From the NCBI RefSeq assembly GCF_049445855.1, contig NZ_JBMSDV010000003.1, forward strand, positions 496,001-560,000: a stretch of 64,000 nucleotides of DNA. The letters are read 5' to 3'. Below the pieces are notes generated by a model. The model was not told the origin of the DNA and did not search any database. It was given only the letters and a program-made list of their open reading frames with translations. Numbering within the stretch: the first letter of the stretch is position 1; the number at the start of each line of letters is the position of its first letter. Shown one piece after another: positions 16,378 to 25,098 of the stretch. The position numbers were made by a program, and so were the translations under genes. This DNA comes from JAGOCV01 sp049445855. GTDB taxonomy: Bacteria; Pseudomonadota; Gammaproteobacteria; Burkholderiales; Burkholderiaceae_C.

Positions 16378-16411
16378 GTGCCGGGCAAACGAAGGTACGC
16401 GTAGACACGGC

Positions 16412-17224
16412 TCAGAGCTCCTCGAACGCGGGTACGACGCGCCGCGAAATTGCGGCAAGCAACTGGTAGTCCTGGGCATCGGGCACGGCGAAGCCAGCAA
16501 GCAACAATCGTTCCCTGATGGCTGCCAGCTCCGCCGCTTGCATGGACGCCTGCAACGCGAACCGCAGGGATGCGAGCGTCGAATCGTCGAGCGACGCCGT
16601 GGCGATCAGCGGCGGAATCGGCGTGGGCTGCGTCGACGCGATGATGCGCACGCGCGATGCGAACGCCGGGTCATTGTGTCGCAGCAGCTCGTGGTAGTAC
16701 GCGTCCAGCGGACCGACGTCGATCTCGCCGCGATCCAACGCGTCGATGACACCGCGCGCGTGGATCAGGTCGCCGACCGCGCGCGCATAGAGACGACTGC
16801 CGCGTTGCGCACGATACGGCGCGAGATGTGCACGAAAGGCCACGCCGCCGGACATCGAATCCGCCAGCGTGTAGCCGACCGTGCCGCCGAACGTGTCTTC
16901 CAGCCGCTGGAAGGGGGAGTCCGCGCGCACCACGATGTCGGTGAAGTACACGGGTTTGCGGTCGAAACGGGCGGGCGAGGGCACCGGCGCGGCGACCAGC
17001 TGCACTGTGCCCGCTTCGCGCAGCGAGAACGGCAGGCCGCACATCATCGCGATGCCCAGATCGTCGCGCGCCCACAGCGCATTGAGCGGCGCGGGCGGGT
17101 CGTAGTCGATCACGGGCCAGTCGAGATTTGCCCGGCGCAGCACCCAGGCCAGCAGTTCCTTCCAGTCGGCGCGCACCTGCGGCGTGGCCGAATACATGCG
17201 GGCGTTGGCGACAGGCGTGCTCAT
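16412..17224 (-). CDS. PhnD-like substrate-binding-fold protein without signal peptide
   Basis: Protein of about 270 aa resembling phosphate/phosphonate-type periplasmic binding proteins. Visible similarities are the opening MYSATPQVRADWKELLAWV, GIAMMCGLPFSLRE near residue 75, VVRADSPFQRLEDTFGGTVG near 115 and GEIDVGPLDAYYHELL near 180. Unlike secreted relatives it starts without a signal sequence. ATG 17224 is chosen for its GAGG 8 bp upstream; the ATG two codons earlier is too close to that site. It follows the cyclodeaminase-like gene by 10 bp on the same strand. It may be a cytoplasmic sensor or enzyme of the hut unit, but its role is not known. Confidence 0.75.
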   Translation of the reverse strand: MSTPVANARMYSATPQVRADWKELLAWVLRRANLDWPVIDYDPPAPLNALWARDDLGIAMMCGLPFSLREAGTVQLVAAPVPSPARFDRKPVYFTDIVVRADSPFQRLEDTFGGTVGYTLADSMSGGVAFRAHLAPYRAQRGSRLYARAVGDLIHARGVIDALDRGEIDVGPLDAYYHELLRHNDPAFASRVRIIASTQPTPIPPLIATASLDDSTLASLRFALQASMQAAELAAIRERLLLAGFAVPDAQDYQLLAAISRRVVPAFEEL

Positions 17225-17234
17225 GGTCATGACC

Positions 17235-18248
17235 TCAGCGATAGCGCAGCGTCTGGCCGATGCCCAGCTTCTTCGCCTTCTCCAGCATGGCGTGGCCGAG
17301 CGCGATGTCCGACAGCGACAGGCCTCGGTGCCAGAACAGGTTGGTCTCGTCATCGCTCTGGCGTCCGGGTTTGAGACCGGCGACGATCTGGCCGAGTTCG
17401 GCGTGCAGCGTCTGCTCGGAGAACTTGCCTGCGTCCACGTGTGCGCGCAACGCGCCGTACGGGCCCGAGCGCGCCTGGCCCCAGTCGTCCATCACCATCT
17501 TGTCCATGATGTCGGTGAGCGAGAGTTCCACGGCACTCATCGTGCCGTAGGGAATCACGCACGCGCCCTTCTTGATCCACTCGGTCTTGAGCATCGGCGT
17601 GGGCTTCTCCAGGCGCGAGGCTTCGACCACGATGTCAGCGCCGCGCACGGTGGATTCCCAGTCGGTGGTGACGACGATCTTCTTGCCCAGGTCTTTCTCC
17701 AGCTGCGCGCCGAACGCATCGCGGCTTTCGGGGCGGCGCGAGTGAACACGGATCTCATCGAAGTCGAAGATGGCATCAAGCAGCCGCACGTTCCAGTACG
17801 ACGTGCCGCGCGCGCCGATGTGGCCGAGCACCTTCGAGTCCTTGCGGGCGAGATGTTTCGCGCCGATGGCCGTCACCGCGCCGGTGCGCATGTCGGTGAT
17901 GTCGGAGGCGTCGATCATCGCCAGCGGCACCCCGGTTTTCGGATCGAACAGGTTGAGGATCGCGAGCTCGGACGGCAGCCCGTGCTCGTAGTTGCGGTAG
18001 AAGTCGCCCACCGTCTTCACGCCGGCGACGCCGTGTTCGCCCAGCGTGCGGATGTAGCCGCGCAGCACGTTGAAGTGGCCCGGGTAGTCCTTCTCGGGCA
18101 CGAGGTGCATGCGCGGCGCGATGGTGGTCTGGCCGAGGCCTTGCGCGCGCAGGCCTTCTTCCACCGCCGCGACGATCTCCGCGTCGGTGAGCTGGAGCGC
18201 TTGCACGTCGGGATGGTTCAGATACGTGAGGTTGATTTCTCGGGACAT
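17235..18248 (-). CDS. Ornithine cyclodeaminase / mu-crystallin family protein
   Basis: NAD(P)-dependent imine reductase or cyclodeaminase family, about 337 aa. Family-like parts are PRMHLVPEKDYPGHFNVLRG near residue 46, VKTVGDFYRNYEHGLPSE near 78, DASDITDMRTGAVTAIGAKH near 115 and the Rossmann stretch VLGHIGARGTSYWNVRLL near 142. ATG 18248 gives MSREINLTYLN. GTG 18254 is also possible and would overlap the hutU stop as GTGA. It directly follows hutU, so it probably acts on an amino acid or imino acid arising with histidine use. Relatives act on ornithine, alanine, proline precursors or other imines, and the substrate here is open. Confidence 0.88.
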   Translation of the reverse strand: MSREINLTYLNHPDVQALQLTDAEIVAAVEEGLRAQGLGQTTIAPRMHLVPEKDYPGHFNVLRGYIRTLGEHGVAGVKTVGDFYRNYEHGLPSELAILNLFDPKTGVPLAMIDASDITDMRTGAVTAIGAKHLARKDSKVLGHIGARGTSYWNVRLLDAIFDFDEIRVHSRRPESRDAFGAQLEKDLGKKIVVTTDWESTVRGADIVVEASRLEKPTPMLKTEWIKKGACVIPYGTMSAVELSLTDIMDKMVMDDWGQARSGPYGALRAHVDAGKFSEQTLHAELGQIVAGLKPGRQSDDETNLFWHRGLSLSDIALGHAMLEKAKKLGIGQTLRYR

Positions 18249-18250
18249 AT

Positions 18251-19972
18251 TCACTTCACCATCGGCAGCTTCAGGCCGTGTTTCTTCGATGCGGCAATGG
18301 CTTGTTCGTAGCCCGCGTCCGCATGGCGCATCACGCCGCTGGCCGGGTCGTTCCAGAGCACGCGCTCGATGCGCTTTGCTGCCGCGTCGGTGCCGTCGCA
18401 GACGATCACCACACCCGAATGCTGCGAGTAGCCCATGCCCACGCCGCCGCCATGGTGCAGGCTGACCCAGGTGGCGCCGCCGGCGGTGTTGAGCAGCGCG
18501 TTGAGCAGCGGCCAGTCGGACACGGCATCGGTGCCGTCCTTCATGCTTTCGGTTTCGCGGTTGGGGCTGGCGACCGAGCCGGTGTCCAGATGGTCGCGGC
18601 CGATGACGATGGGCGCCTTGAGTTCGCCGTTCTTCACCATCTCGTTGAAAGCCAGGCCTGCCTTGTGGCGCTCTCCCAGGCCGAGCCAGCAGATGCGTGC
18701 GGGCAGGCCCTGGAAGCTGATTCGTTCACGCGCCATGTCGAGCCAGCGGTGCGTGTGCTTGTTCTCGGGGAACAGTTCCTTGATCTTCGCATCCGTCTTG
18801 TAGATGTCCTCCGGATCGCCCGACAGCGCGACCCAGCGGAACGGGCCCTTGCCTTCGCAGAACAGCGGGCGGATGTAGGCGGGCACGAAGCCGGGGAAGT
18901 CGAACGCGTTCTTCACGCCTTCGTCGAAGGCCACCTGGCGGATGTTGTTGCCGTAGTCCACGGTCGGCACACCCATGGCCTGGAAGTCCAGCATGGCCTG
19001 CACGTGCACCGCGCAGGACTTCGCGGCAGCGGCTTTCAGCGTGGCATGCTGCGACGGATCTTTCATCGCCGCGCGCCATTGTTCGAGCGACCAACCCATC
19101 GGCAGGTAGCCGTTGATCAGGTCGTGCGCCGAGGTCTGGTCGGTGACAAGGTCGGGCTTGAGGCCGCCAGCCTTTGCCCGCTTCACCAGTTCGGGCAGGA
19201 TGTCCGCCGCGTTGCCCAGCAGCGCGATCGACACGGCTTCCTTCGCCGCCGTGTGCTGCTTGATGAGCGCGAACGCGTCGTCGATGTCCTTCGCCTGCTT
19301 GTCCACGTAGCGCGTGCGCAGGCGGAAGTCGATGCTCGCCTGCTGGCATTCGATGTTGAGCGACACCGCACCGGCCAGCGTGGCCGCGAGCGGCTGCGCG
19401 CCGCCCATGCCGCCCAGGCCTGCGGTCAGGATCCACTTGCCCGACAGGTCGTTGTTGTAATGCTGGCGGCCGGCTTCGACGAAGGTCTCGAACGTGCCCT
19501 GCACGATGCCCTGGCTGCCGATGTAGATCCAGCTGCCGGCCGTCATCTGGCCGTACATGAACAGACCCTTGCGGTCGAGTTCGTTGAAGTGCTCCCAGTT
19601 GCCCCACTTGGGCACGAGATTGGAGTTGGCCAGCAGCACGCGCGGCGTATCCGCATGCGTGCGGAACACGCCGACCGGCTTGCCCGACTGGATGAGCAGC
19701 GTCTCGTCGTCGTTCAGGTCTTTCAGCGACGCGATGATCTGGTCGTAGCATTCCCAGTTACGCGCGGCGCGTCCGATGCCGCCGTAGACCACGAGGTCCT
19801 GCGGGCGCTCGGCGACCTCTGCATCGAGGTTGTTCTGCAGCATGCGGAACGGCGCTTCGGTGAGCCAGCTCTTGCAGTGGAGCTGGCTGCCGCGCGGTGC
19901 GCGGATCACGCGGGTCGGGTCGTGGCGCGGATCGGCGTCGGCCGTGGCGGGGAGCTTCTCGGGAGCGTTCAT
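18251..19972 (-). CDS. hutU: Urocanate hydratase (urocanase)
   Basis: Second step of histidine breakdown: hydrates urocanate to 4-imidazolone-5-propanoate using tightly bound NAD. At 573 aa it is close to the usual 555-560. Conserved stretches include VVYGGIGRAARNWECYD near residue 62, the NAD-binding glycines in AGLGGMGGAQPLAATLAG near 188, VDYGNNIRQVAFDEG near 353, LPARICWLGLGERHKAG with the catalytic cysteine near 430, and WVSLHHGGGVGMGYSQHSG near 510. ATG 19972 lies 16 bp after the hutH stop, and a cyclodeaminase-like gene overlaps or abuts its end. Confidence 0.97.
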   Translation of the reverse strand: MNAPEKLPATADADPRHDPTRVIRAPRGSQLHCKSWLTEAPFRMLQNNLDAEVAERPQDLVVYGGIGRAARNWECYDQIIASLKDLNDDETLLIQSGKPVGVFRTHADTPRVLLANSNLVPKWGNWEHFNELDRKGLFMYGQMTAGSWIYIGSQGIVQGTFETFVEAGRQHYNNDLSGKWILTAGLGGMGGAQPLAATLAGAVSLNIECQQASIDFRLRTRYVDKQAKDIDDAFALIKQHTAAKEAVSIALLGNAADILPELVKRAKAGGLKPDLVTDQTSAHDLINGYLPMGWSLEQWRAAMKDPSQHATLKAAAAKSCAVHVQAMLDFQAMGVPTVDYGNNIRQVAFDEGVKNAFDFPGFVPAYIRPLFCEGKGPFRWVALSGDPEDIYKTDAKIKELFPENKHTHRWLDMARERISFQGLPARICWLGLGERHKAGLAFNEMVKNGELKAPIVIGRDHLDTGSVASPNRETESMKDGTDAVSDWPLLNALLNTAGGATWVSLHHGGGVGMGYSQHSGVVIVCDGTDAAAKRIERVLWNDPASGVMRHADAGYEQAIAASKKHGLKLPMVK

Positions 19973-19988
19973 GTTGAAGTCCTTTGGT

Positions 19989-21557
19989 TCAGTGGATGGG
20001 AGCCGCAGCGCGGCTCGGAAGGATGGCTGCGACCGGTGCCGGCCATTCGCTGCGCAGCGCCCACAGGCGCATGGCTTCGACGTCGTCGGCGAGGTAACGG
20101 TCCTGCTCGATGAAGGCGACCTTGTTGCGGATGCCGCTGAATTCGGCTTCCACGATGTCGGAGGAGCGCAGGCCGCCGTTGGTGCCGCGCTTGAGCTCGA
20201 TGCCTTGCGCGGCCGCCATGGCCTCGATGCCGGTGACGACGGCCGTGTTGTTCACCATGTCGGCCAGGCGGCGCGCCGCGAAGGTGGCCATCGACACATG
20301 GTCTTCCTGGTTGGCCGAGGTTGGCAGGCTGTCCACGCTGGCCGGGTGCGCGAGCGACTTGTTTTCTGATGCGAGTGCCGCAGCGGTCACCTGCGCAATC
20401 ATGAAGCCGGAGTTCACGCCGCCATCGCGCACGAGGAAGGGCGGCAGGCCGGAGAGGCCGGTGTCCAGCAGCAGCGCAATGCGGCGCTCGGCGATCGCAC
20501 CGATTTCGCTCACCGCGAGCGCGATGATGTCGGCCGCGAAGGCCACGGGTTCGGCGTGGAAGTTGCCGCCGGAAATCACTTCGCCCGTGTCCGTGAAGAC
20601 CAGCGGGTTGTCCGATGCGGCGTTGGCCTCGGTGGTCAACACGCGCGCCGCGTGCACCAGGTTGTCCAGGCATGCGCCCATGACCTGTGGCACGCAGCGG
20701 ATGGAATAGGGGTCTTGCACGCGGCCGCAGTCGGCGTGAGATGGCACGATCTCGCTGCCGTCGAGAAGCGTGCGCAGCGCAGCAGCCACGGCGATCTGCC
20801 CGGGCTGGCCGCGCGCGGCGTGGATGCGTTCGTCGAACGGCTTCACCGACCCCTGGATCGCCTCGAGCGACAGCGTGCCCGACATGATGCCGGCTGCGAA
20901 CACGCTCTCCGCGCCGAACAGGCCCGACAGCGCGAGCGCGGTCGACACCTGCGTGCCATTGAGCAGTGCGAGACCTTCCTTCGGGCCGAGCACGAAGGGC
21001 GCGAGGCCGATTCGCTTCATGGCTTCAGCGCCCGTCACCACTTCCCCTTCGGGCGTGAGAACGCGGCCTTCGCCGATCAGCACACAGGCCAGATGCGCGA
21101 GCGGCGCGAGATCACCTGAAGCGCCCACGGAGCCCTTCGACGGGATGCGCGGTAGCAAGCCCGCTTCGAGCAGCGAGAGCAGTGCGTCGATGATTTCCGG
21201 CCGCACGCCCGAATGTCCACGCGCCAGGCTCACCGCCTTGGTCGCCAGGACGAGGCGCACCACCGCGTCCGGCAACGGTTCGCCGGTGCCGACGCTGTGC
21301 GAGAGCACGAGGTTGCGTTGCAGCTCGGCCAGCCGCTCGTGCGGAATGACGGTCTGCGCCAGCTTGCCGAAGCCCGTGTTGATGCCGTAGACCACCTGGC
21401 CCCCGGCCACGATGTTGGCGACGGCGGCTTGCGCCGCCGCCACGCCGCTGCGGACTTCATCGCCCAGCGACAGCACCGCCTCGCCCGAATGGATGGCGCG
21501 CAGGTCCACGAGCGACAGGCCCTGCGACTCCAGAACGATGCGGCGTGGTGTGTTCAT
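19989..21557 (-). CDS. hutH: Histidine ammonia-lyase
   Basis: First step of histidine breakdown: L-histidine to trans-urocanate and ammonia, in the cytoplasm. 522 aa. The MIO cofactor triad A146-S147-G148 is seen in GSVGASGDLAPLAH. Other family parts are VYGINTGFGKLA near residue 57, RNLVLSHSVGTG near 81, QDPYSIRCVPQVMGA near 325 and NQEDHVSMATFAARR near 430. The start is ATG 21557 with AGGAG just before it. The frame stays open 19 codons further upstream, but that part contains the operator. A TGTCTATACA palindrome (21568-21577) lies 10 bp upstream, so HutC would block transcription here. Confidence 0.97.
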   Translation of the reverse strand: MNTPRRIVLESQGLSLVDLRAIHSGEAVLSLGDEVRSGVAAAQAAVANIVAGGQVVYGINTGFGKLAQTVIPHERLAELQRNLVLSHSVGTGEPLPDAVVRLVLATKAVSLARGHSGVRPEIIDALLSLLEAGLLPRIPSKGSVGASGDLAPLAHLACVLIGEGRVLTPEGEVVTGAEAMKRIGLAPFVLGPKEGLALLNGTQVSTALALSGLFGAESVFAAGIMSGTLSLEAIQGSVKPFDERIHAARGQPGQIAVAAALRTLLDGSEIVPSHADCGRVQDPYSIRCVPQVMGACLDNLVHAARVLTTEANAASDNPLVFTDTGEVISGGNFHAEPVAFAADIIALAVSEIGAIAERRIALLLDTGLSGLPPFLVRDGGVNSGFMIAQVTAAALASENKSLAHPASVDSLPTSANQEDHVSMATFAARRLADMVNNTAVVTGIEAMAAAQGIELKRGTNGGLRSSDIVEAEFSGIRNKVAFIEQDRYLADDVEAMRLWALRSEWPAPVAAILPSRAAAPIH

Positions 21558-21567
21558 GGTCTGCTCC

Positions 21568-21577
21568 TGTCTATACA
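21568..21577. promoter_or_regulatory. Putative HutC operator before hutH
   Basis: TGTCTATACA is a nearly perfect palindrome followed by AAG. It differs at one base from the two TGTCTAGACA sites at 25947-25956 and 26140-26149. HutC-type GntR proteins bind TGT-N4-ACA-like palindromes at hut promoters in pseudomonads. The site is in the 71-bp gap between hutC and hutH, next to the hutH ribosome site, so binding would block elongation or the promoter. Confidence 0.6.
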
Positions 21578-21628
21578 AGATATCGGGTCGACGGAATGGC
21601 TCTGTGTTCTTCAATGTGCATGCGGCGC

Positions 21629-22402
21629 TCAGCCGCGCGCGGGTAGCTTTTCTGCGCGGAAGCGGCTGCCCAGGCGATACCGCTGCCCGGGGTGGAGGCA
21701 GCGCACCAGCGTGACGGGCACGCCCGCCGACCAGGTCCGCCGCGTGAGCAGCAGGCAGGGCTGGTTCGCAGGCATCTGCAGATGCGCTGCCTGTTCGGGC
21801 GTCGGCAGCACGGCGTCGACAACGTGCTCGATCTGGTCGAACGGCACATGCTTCACGAGGTATTCCGAAGGCGTGGCGCTCTCGAAGTCCTCATGAATGA
21901 AATCCGGCGCCATGCGCGGGTTGACGTAACGGTCTTCGAACTGCACGGGCACGTCGTCTTCGAAGTGCACGCACATCACGGAGTAGACGGACTCACCGGT
22001 GCGCAGGTCGAGTGCGGCGGCCACGTCCAGCGGCGCTGCCACACGTGCGAGGGAAATCAGCTCGCAGCGGTAGTCGTGTCCGCGCTGTCGGATCTCGTCG
22101 GCGATGTTGGCGATCTGCAGCAGTGTGGACTGCGGCTTCTCCTGCGCGACGAACGAGCCGACGCCGGCGACGCGGACGATGCGCCCCTGGTCCGCCAGCT
22201 CGCGCAGTGCGCGGTTCACGGTCATGCGCGCGATGCCGAACTCGGCGACCAGGTCGGCTTCGGAGGGCACGCGATCACCGGGCTTCCAGGAGCCATCGGA
22301 AATCTTGCGCGCGATGAAGTCCTTGACCTGCTGGTACAGCGCCGACGGAGTGCTGGACTTCCCGGTCGTGGCGCTTCTGACGCTGGAGGTTGCGGTGGAC
22401 AT
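21629..22402 (-). CDS. hutC: Histidine utilization repressor, GntR/HutC family
   Basis: DNA-binding repressor of 257 aa whose known inducer in other bacteria is urocanate. The N-terminal GntR winged helix is visible (ALYQQVKDFIARKI, GDRVPSEADLVAEFGIARMT, VNRALRELADQGRIVRVAGV; about residues 21-82). A UTRA/HutC effector domain follows, including FEDRYVNPRMAPDF near residue 155 and LLLTRRTWSAGVPVT near 217. It sits between the ATPase gene of an ABC importer and hutH, all on one strand. Matching palindromes occur at three or four promoters nearby, which it probably controls. Confidence 0.94.
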   Translation of the reverse strand: MSTATSSVRSATTGKSSTPSALYQQVKDFIARKISDGSWKPGDRVPSEADLVAEFGIARMTVNRALRELADQGRIVRVAGVGSFVAQEKPQSTLLQIANIADEIRQRGHDYRCELISLARVAAPLDVAAALDLRTGESVYSVMCVHFEDDVPVQFEDRYVNPRMAPDFIHEDFESATPSEYLVKHVPFDQIEHVVDAVLPTPEQAAHLQMPANQPCLLLTRRTWSAGVPVTLVRCLHPGQRYRLGSRFRAEKLPARG

Positions 22403-22424
22403 GGTTCGCCGGTTGAGCGGTGTG

Positions 22425-23207
22425 TCAGTGTTCTGCCGAGGCCAGCGTCTCGGCGCGGATTTCTTCGGTGAGCCGCGCCTTGAGTTCCATGAACTCGGGC
22501 GTGGTCTTCATGGTGTAGTGCCTCGGATGCGGCAGGTTCACGGGCACATCCGCCTTGATGCGGCCGGGCCGTGCGCTGAATACCGCGACACGGCTGGCCA
22601 TGAAGATGGCTTCGTCGATGTCGTGCGTGACGAAGAGCACGGTCTTGCGCGCCGACTCCCAGATGCCGAGCAGCAGCTCCTGCATGAGCACGCGGGTCTG
22701 GTTGTCCAGCGCGCCGAACGGCTCGTCGAGCAGCAGGATCTTCGGGTCGTTGGCGAGCGCGCGTGCAATGGCCACGCGCTGCTGCATGCCGCCCGACAGC
22801 TGCTTGGGATAGTGGTCTTCGAAGCCGCGCAGGCGCACCTTCTCGATGAAGTGCTCGCTGATTTCGCGCTGCTGTGCGGCCGGCATGTTCTTCTCGCGCA
22901 GGCCGAAGCAGATGTTCTGCCGAACGGTGAGCCAGGGGAACAGCGTGTAGCTCTGGAACACCACACCGCGGTCTGCGCCCGGCTCGTAGACGGGTTGGCC
23001 GTCGAGCAGGATCTGCCCTTCGCTCGGCGTCTCGAGTCCCGCCACCAGGCGCAGCAGCGTGGACTTGCCGCAGCCGGACGGGCCGAGCACGGTGATGAAA
23101 TCGTTGTCGGCGACTTCCAGGCTCACGGGTTGCAGCGCCTGTGTGGACGGCTTGCCGCGCAGGCCGGGGAAGGTCTTGCCGACGTTGCGGATCGATAAAC
23201 GGCTCAT
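22425..23207 (-). CDS. ABC transporter ATP-binding protein, NitT/TauT type
   Basis: ATPase of a nitrate/sulfonate/taurine-class importer, 260 aa. Walker A is GPSGCGKST (about 43-51), the Q-loop is VVFQSYTLFPWLTV, the ABC signature is LSGGMQQR, Walker B is ILLLDEPFGALD and the switch histidine is in VTHDIDEA. Its ATG overlaps the permease stop as ATGA (23204-23207). hutC begins 22 bp after it. The position in front of hutC and hutH suggests import of histidine, urocanate or a related imidazole (inference). Confidence 0.95.
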   Translation of the reverse strand: MSRLSIRNVGKTFPGLRGKPSTQALQPVSLEVADNDFITVLGPSGCGKSTLLRLVAGLETPSEGQILLDGQPVYEPGADRGVVFQSYTLFPWLTVRQNICFGLREKNMPAAQQREISEHFIEKVRLRGFEDHYPKQLSGGMQQRVAIARALANDPKILLLDEPFGALDNQTRVLMQELLLGIWESARKTVLFVTHDIDEAIFMASRVAVFSARPGRIKADVPVNLPHPRHYTMKTTPEFMELKARLTEEIRAETLASAEH

Positions 23208-24079
23208 CGGATGAGGCTCCAGGGGAACAGCATCTGGTTGGCCTTCTTGAACAGCAGGTCCGATGCGAGGCCGACCAGGCCGATCACGACGATGCCCGCG
23301 ATGATGTGGTCCGTGGCCATGAGGGCCTGGCTGTCGACGATCATGTGGCCGATGCCCGAGGCCGCGCCGATGAGCTCGGCCACGATGACATAAGTCCAGC
23401 CCAGGCCGAGCACCTGGCGCAATGCTTCGGCGATCTCGGGCGCGGCACCCGGCAGCAGCACGCGGCGGATCACGCCGGCATCCTTGGCGCCGAGTGTGTA
23501 GGCGGCTTCCACCAGGTCACGGCGCGTGGCGCTCACGATCATGAGCACCATCAGCGTGAGCTGGAAGAAACAGCCGAGGAAAATGACAGAGAGCTTCTGC
23601 TTCTCGCCGATGCCCACCCACAGGATCAGCAGCGGGATGAAGGCCGACGCGGGCAGGTAGCGCGCGAACGACACGAAGGGTTCGAAGAAAGCCTCGATGG
23701 GCTTGTACGCGCCCATCATGATGCCCAGCGGCACCGCGATGACCGCCGCGATGACGAAGCCGCCCACCACGCGCCACACGGTCATGCCCACGTCATGGAT
23801 GAAGTTCTGGCTGGCGAACAGTTCCCAGCCCGATTGCAGCGTGAGCAGCGGCGTGGCCAGGAAGTGTTGCGGCACCCAGCCCGTGACGGTGATCAGCGTC
23901 CACACGCACAGGAACAACACGAAGAAAGAAATGCCCAGCATCACCCGAGCAGTGGGCGACACGGGCGTGAACAGTTTCATGCGCTGGCGCCGCGGCGCGG
24001 CGGGCACGGCAGGCGCCGCACCCGCCGGCACAGCGGCCGGCACGGCTTTGGATTCTTCGTAAGAGGGTGTCGCCTGCAT
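23204..24079 (-). CDS. ABC transporter permease, NitT/TauT type
   Basis: Inner-membrane channel subunit of 291 aa, BPD_transp_1 family (TauC/SsuC-like). The first 45 residues are a cytoplasmic proline/alanine-rich extension. Hydrophobic helices follow at about 46-66, 100-125, 140-160, 165-182 and 255-275. The EAA loop is seen as EAAYTLGAKDAGVIRRVLLPGAAPEI near residue 193. It lies between the binding protein (7 bp gap) and the ATPase (4-bp overlap), forming a complete importer. Confidence 0.94.
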   Translation of the reverse strand: MQATPSYEESKAVPAAVPAGAAPAVPAAPRRQRMKLFTPVSPTARVMLGISFFVLFLCVWTLITVTGWVPQHFLATPLLTLQSGWELFASQNFIHDVGMTVWRVVGGFVIAAVIAVPLGIMMGAYKPIEAFFEPFVSFARYLPASAFIPLLILWVGIGEKQKLSVIFLGCFFQLTLMVLMIVSATRRDLVEAAYTLGAKDAGVIRRVLLPGAAPEIAEALRQVLGLGWTYVIVAELIGAASGIGHMIVDSQALMATDHIIAGIVVIGLVGLASDLLFKKANQMLFPWSLIR

Positions 24080-24086
24080 CGCGTGC

Positions 24087-25061
24087 TTACTTCTTCAGGA
24101 AGCTGGTGTCGAACAGCGCGTTCAGGTTGGCCGGAATGGCCTTGATCACGCCGGTTTCGAGCAGCAGCGGGGCGGCTTCTGCGTTGAAGGCCTGGATCTG
24201 GCCGTTGAAGAACTTCATGTTCTCTTCGCGGTCGGCCCACATGATCTTGGACTGCGACTTCTCGAAGGCTTCCGCGGTCTGCTTGACGTCGGCACCCATG
24301 ATGCCGAAGGCCTTCATCTTGTCGGCCTTGATCATGTCGAGCGCTTCGAAGTAGCTTTCCGTCAGTGCCTTGGCAGCCTTCGGGTTGTCCTTGATGAACT
24401 TGGGCGTGCAGCCGAAGGTGTCGAACACGGCGGGGTACTTGAGCGAGTCGGCCATCAGCTTGCCGGACTCGGGCTTGCTGTTGACCAGGCTGAGGTAGGG
24501 CTCGTACGTCACGGCGGCGTCCAGGTCGCCCGTGCCGGCGACGAAGGCGTTGGCCGCCGGTGCGGGCTCGAGCGTCACGTGCTTGATGTCCTTGATCGAC
24601 ATGCCGTTCTTCTTGAGCACCCACGACAGGAAGAAGTAGGGGCTGGTGCCGGGGCCGGACGCCGCGATGGTCTTGCCTTTGAGGTCGGCCACGCTGGTGA
24701 TGCTGTTGCGCGCGACGATGCCGTCCGAGCCCATGCCCTGGTCCATCTTGAACAGCTGCGTGCCGGCGACACCGTTGGCGTTCCAGACGATCCAGGTTTC
24801 CACCGTGGTGGCGGCGCACTGGATGTCGCCCGAGGCGATGGCCAGGTGGCGCGAGATCTGCGGGATCTTCTTGATGGTGACGTCCAGGCCATTCTTCTTG
24901 AAGATGCCGGCTTCCTTGGCCAGCGTGAGCGGCGCGAAGCCGGTCCAGCCGGAAATGCCGATGGCCACAGGCGTTTCCTGTGCGAAGGCGGGCGCGGACA
25001 GGCCGGCAGCGATGGCTGCTGCAGCGATGACGCGGGAGAACTTGTGCTTCAGAAGGGACAT
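24087..25061 (-). CDS. ABC transporter substrate-binding protein, NitT/TauT type
   Basis: Periplasmic binding protein of 324 aa. A signal peptide is clear (KHKFSRVIAAAAIAAGLSA, cut after AFA in PAFAQE, near residue 26). The mature part begins with ETPVAIGISGWTGFAPL and has KEAGIFKKNGLDV, DIQCAATTVETWIVWNANG and VARNSITSVADLKGKTIAA, as in the taurine/nitrate-binding group. GGAG stands 6 bp before ATG 25061. It follows the dioxygenase gene by 37 bp. The bound compound is unknown; the genomic setting favours an imidazole or another histidine relative. Confidence 0.93.
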   Translation of the reverse strand: MSLLKHKFSRVIAAAAIAAGLSAPAFAQETPVAIGISGWTGFAPLTLAKEAGIFKKNGLDVTIKKIPQISRHLAIASGDIQCAATTVETWIVWNANGVAGTQLFKMDQGMGSDGIVARNSITSVADLKGKTIAASGPGTSPYFFLSWVLKKNGMSIKDIKHVTLEPAPAANAFVAGTGDLDAAVTYEPYLSLVNSKPESGKLMADSLKYPAVFDTFGCTPKFIKDNPKAAKALTESYFEALDMIKADKMKAFGIMGADVKQTAEAFEKSQSKIMWADREENMKFFNGQIQAFNAEAAPLLLETGVIKAIPANLNALFDTSFLKK

Positions 25062-25098
25062 GGAACGCTCCATTGAAAAAGGGGAGGAAAGAAAGACA

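Noticed and set aside
15677..16408. Several 120-190-codon open frames across the repeat gap on both strands
   Set aside because: They run through the inverted-repeat elements, are rich in arginine and alanine, repeat each other because of the inverted arms and resemble no protein family.
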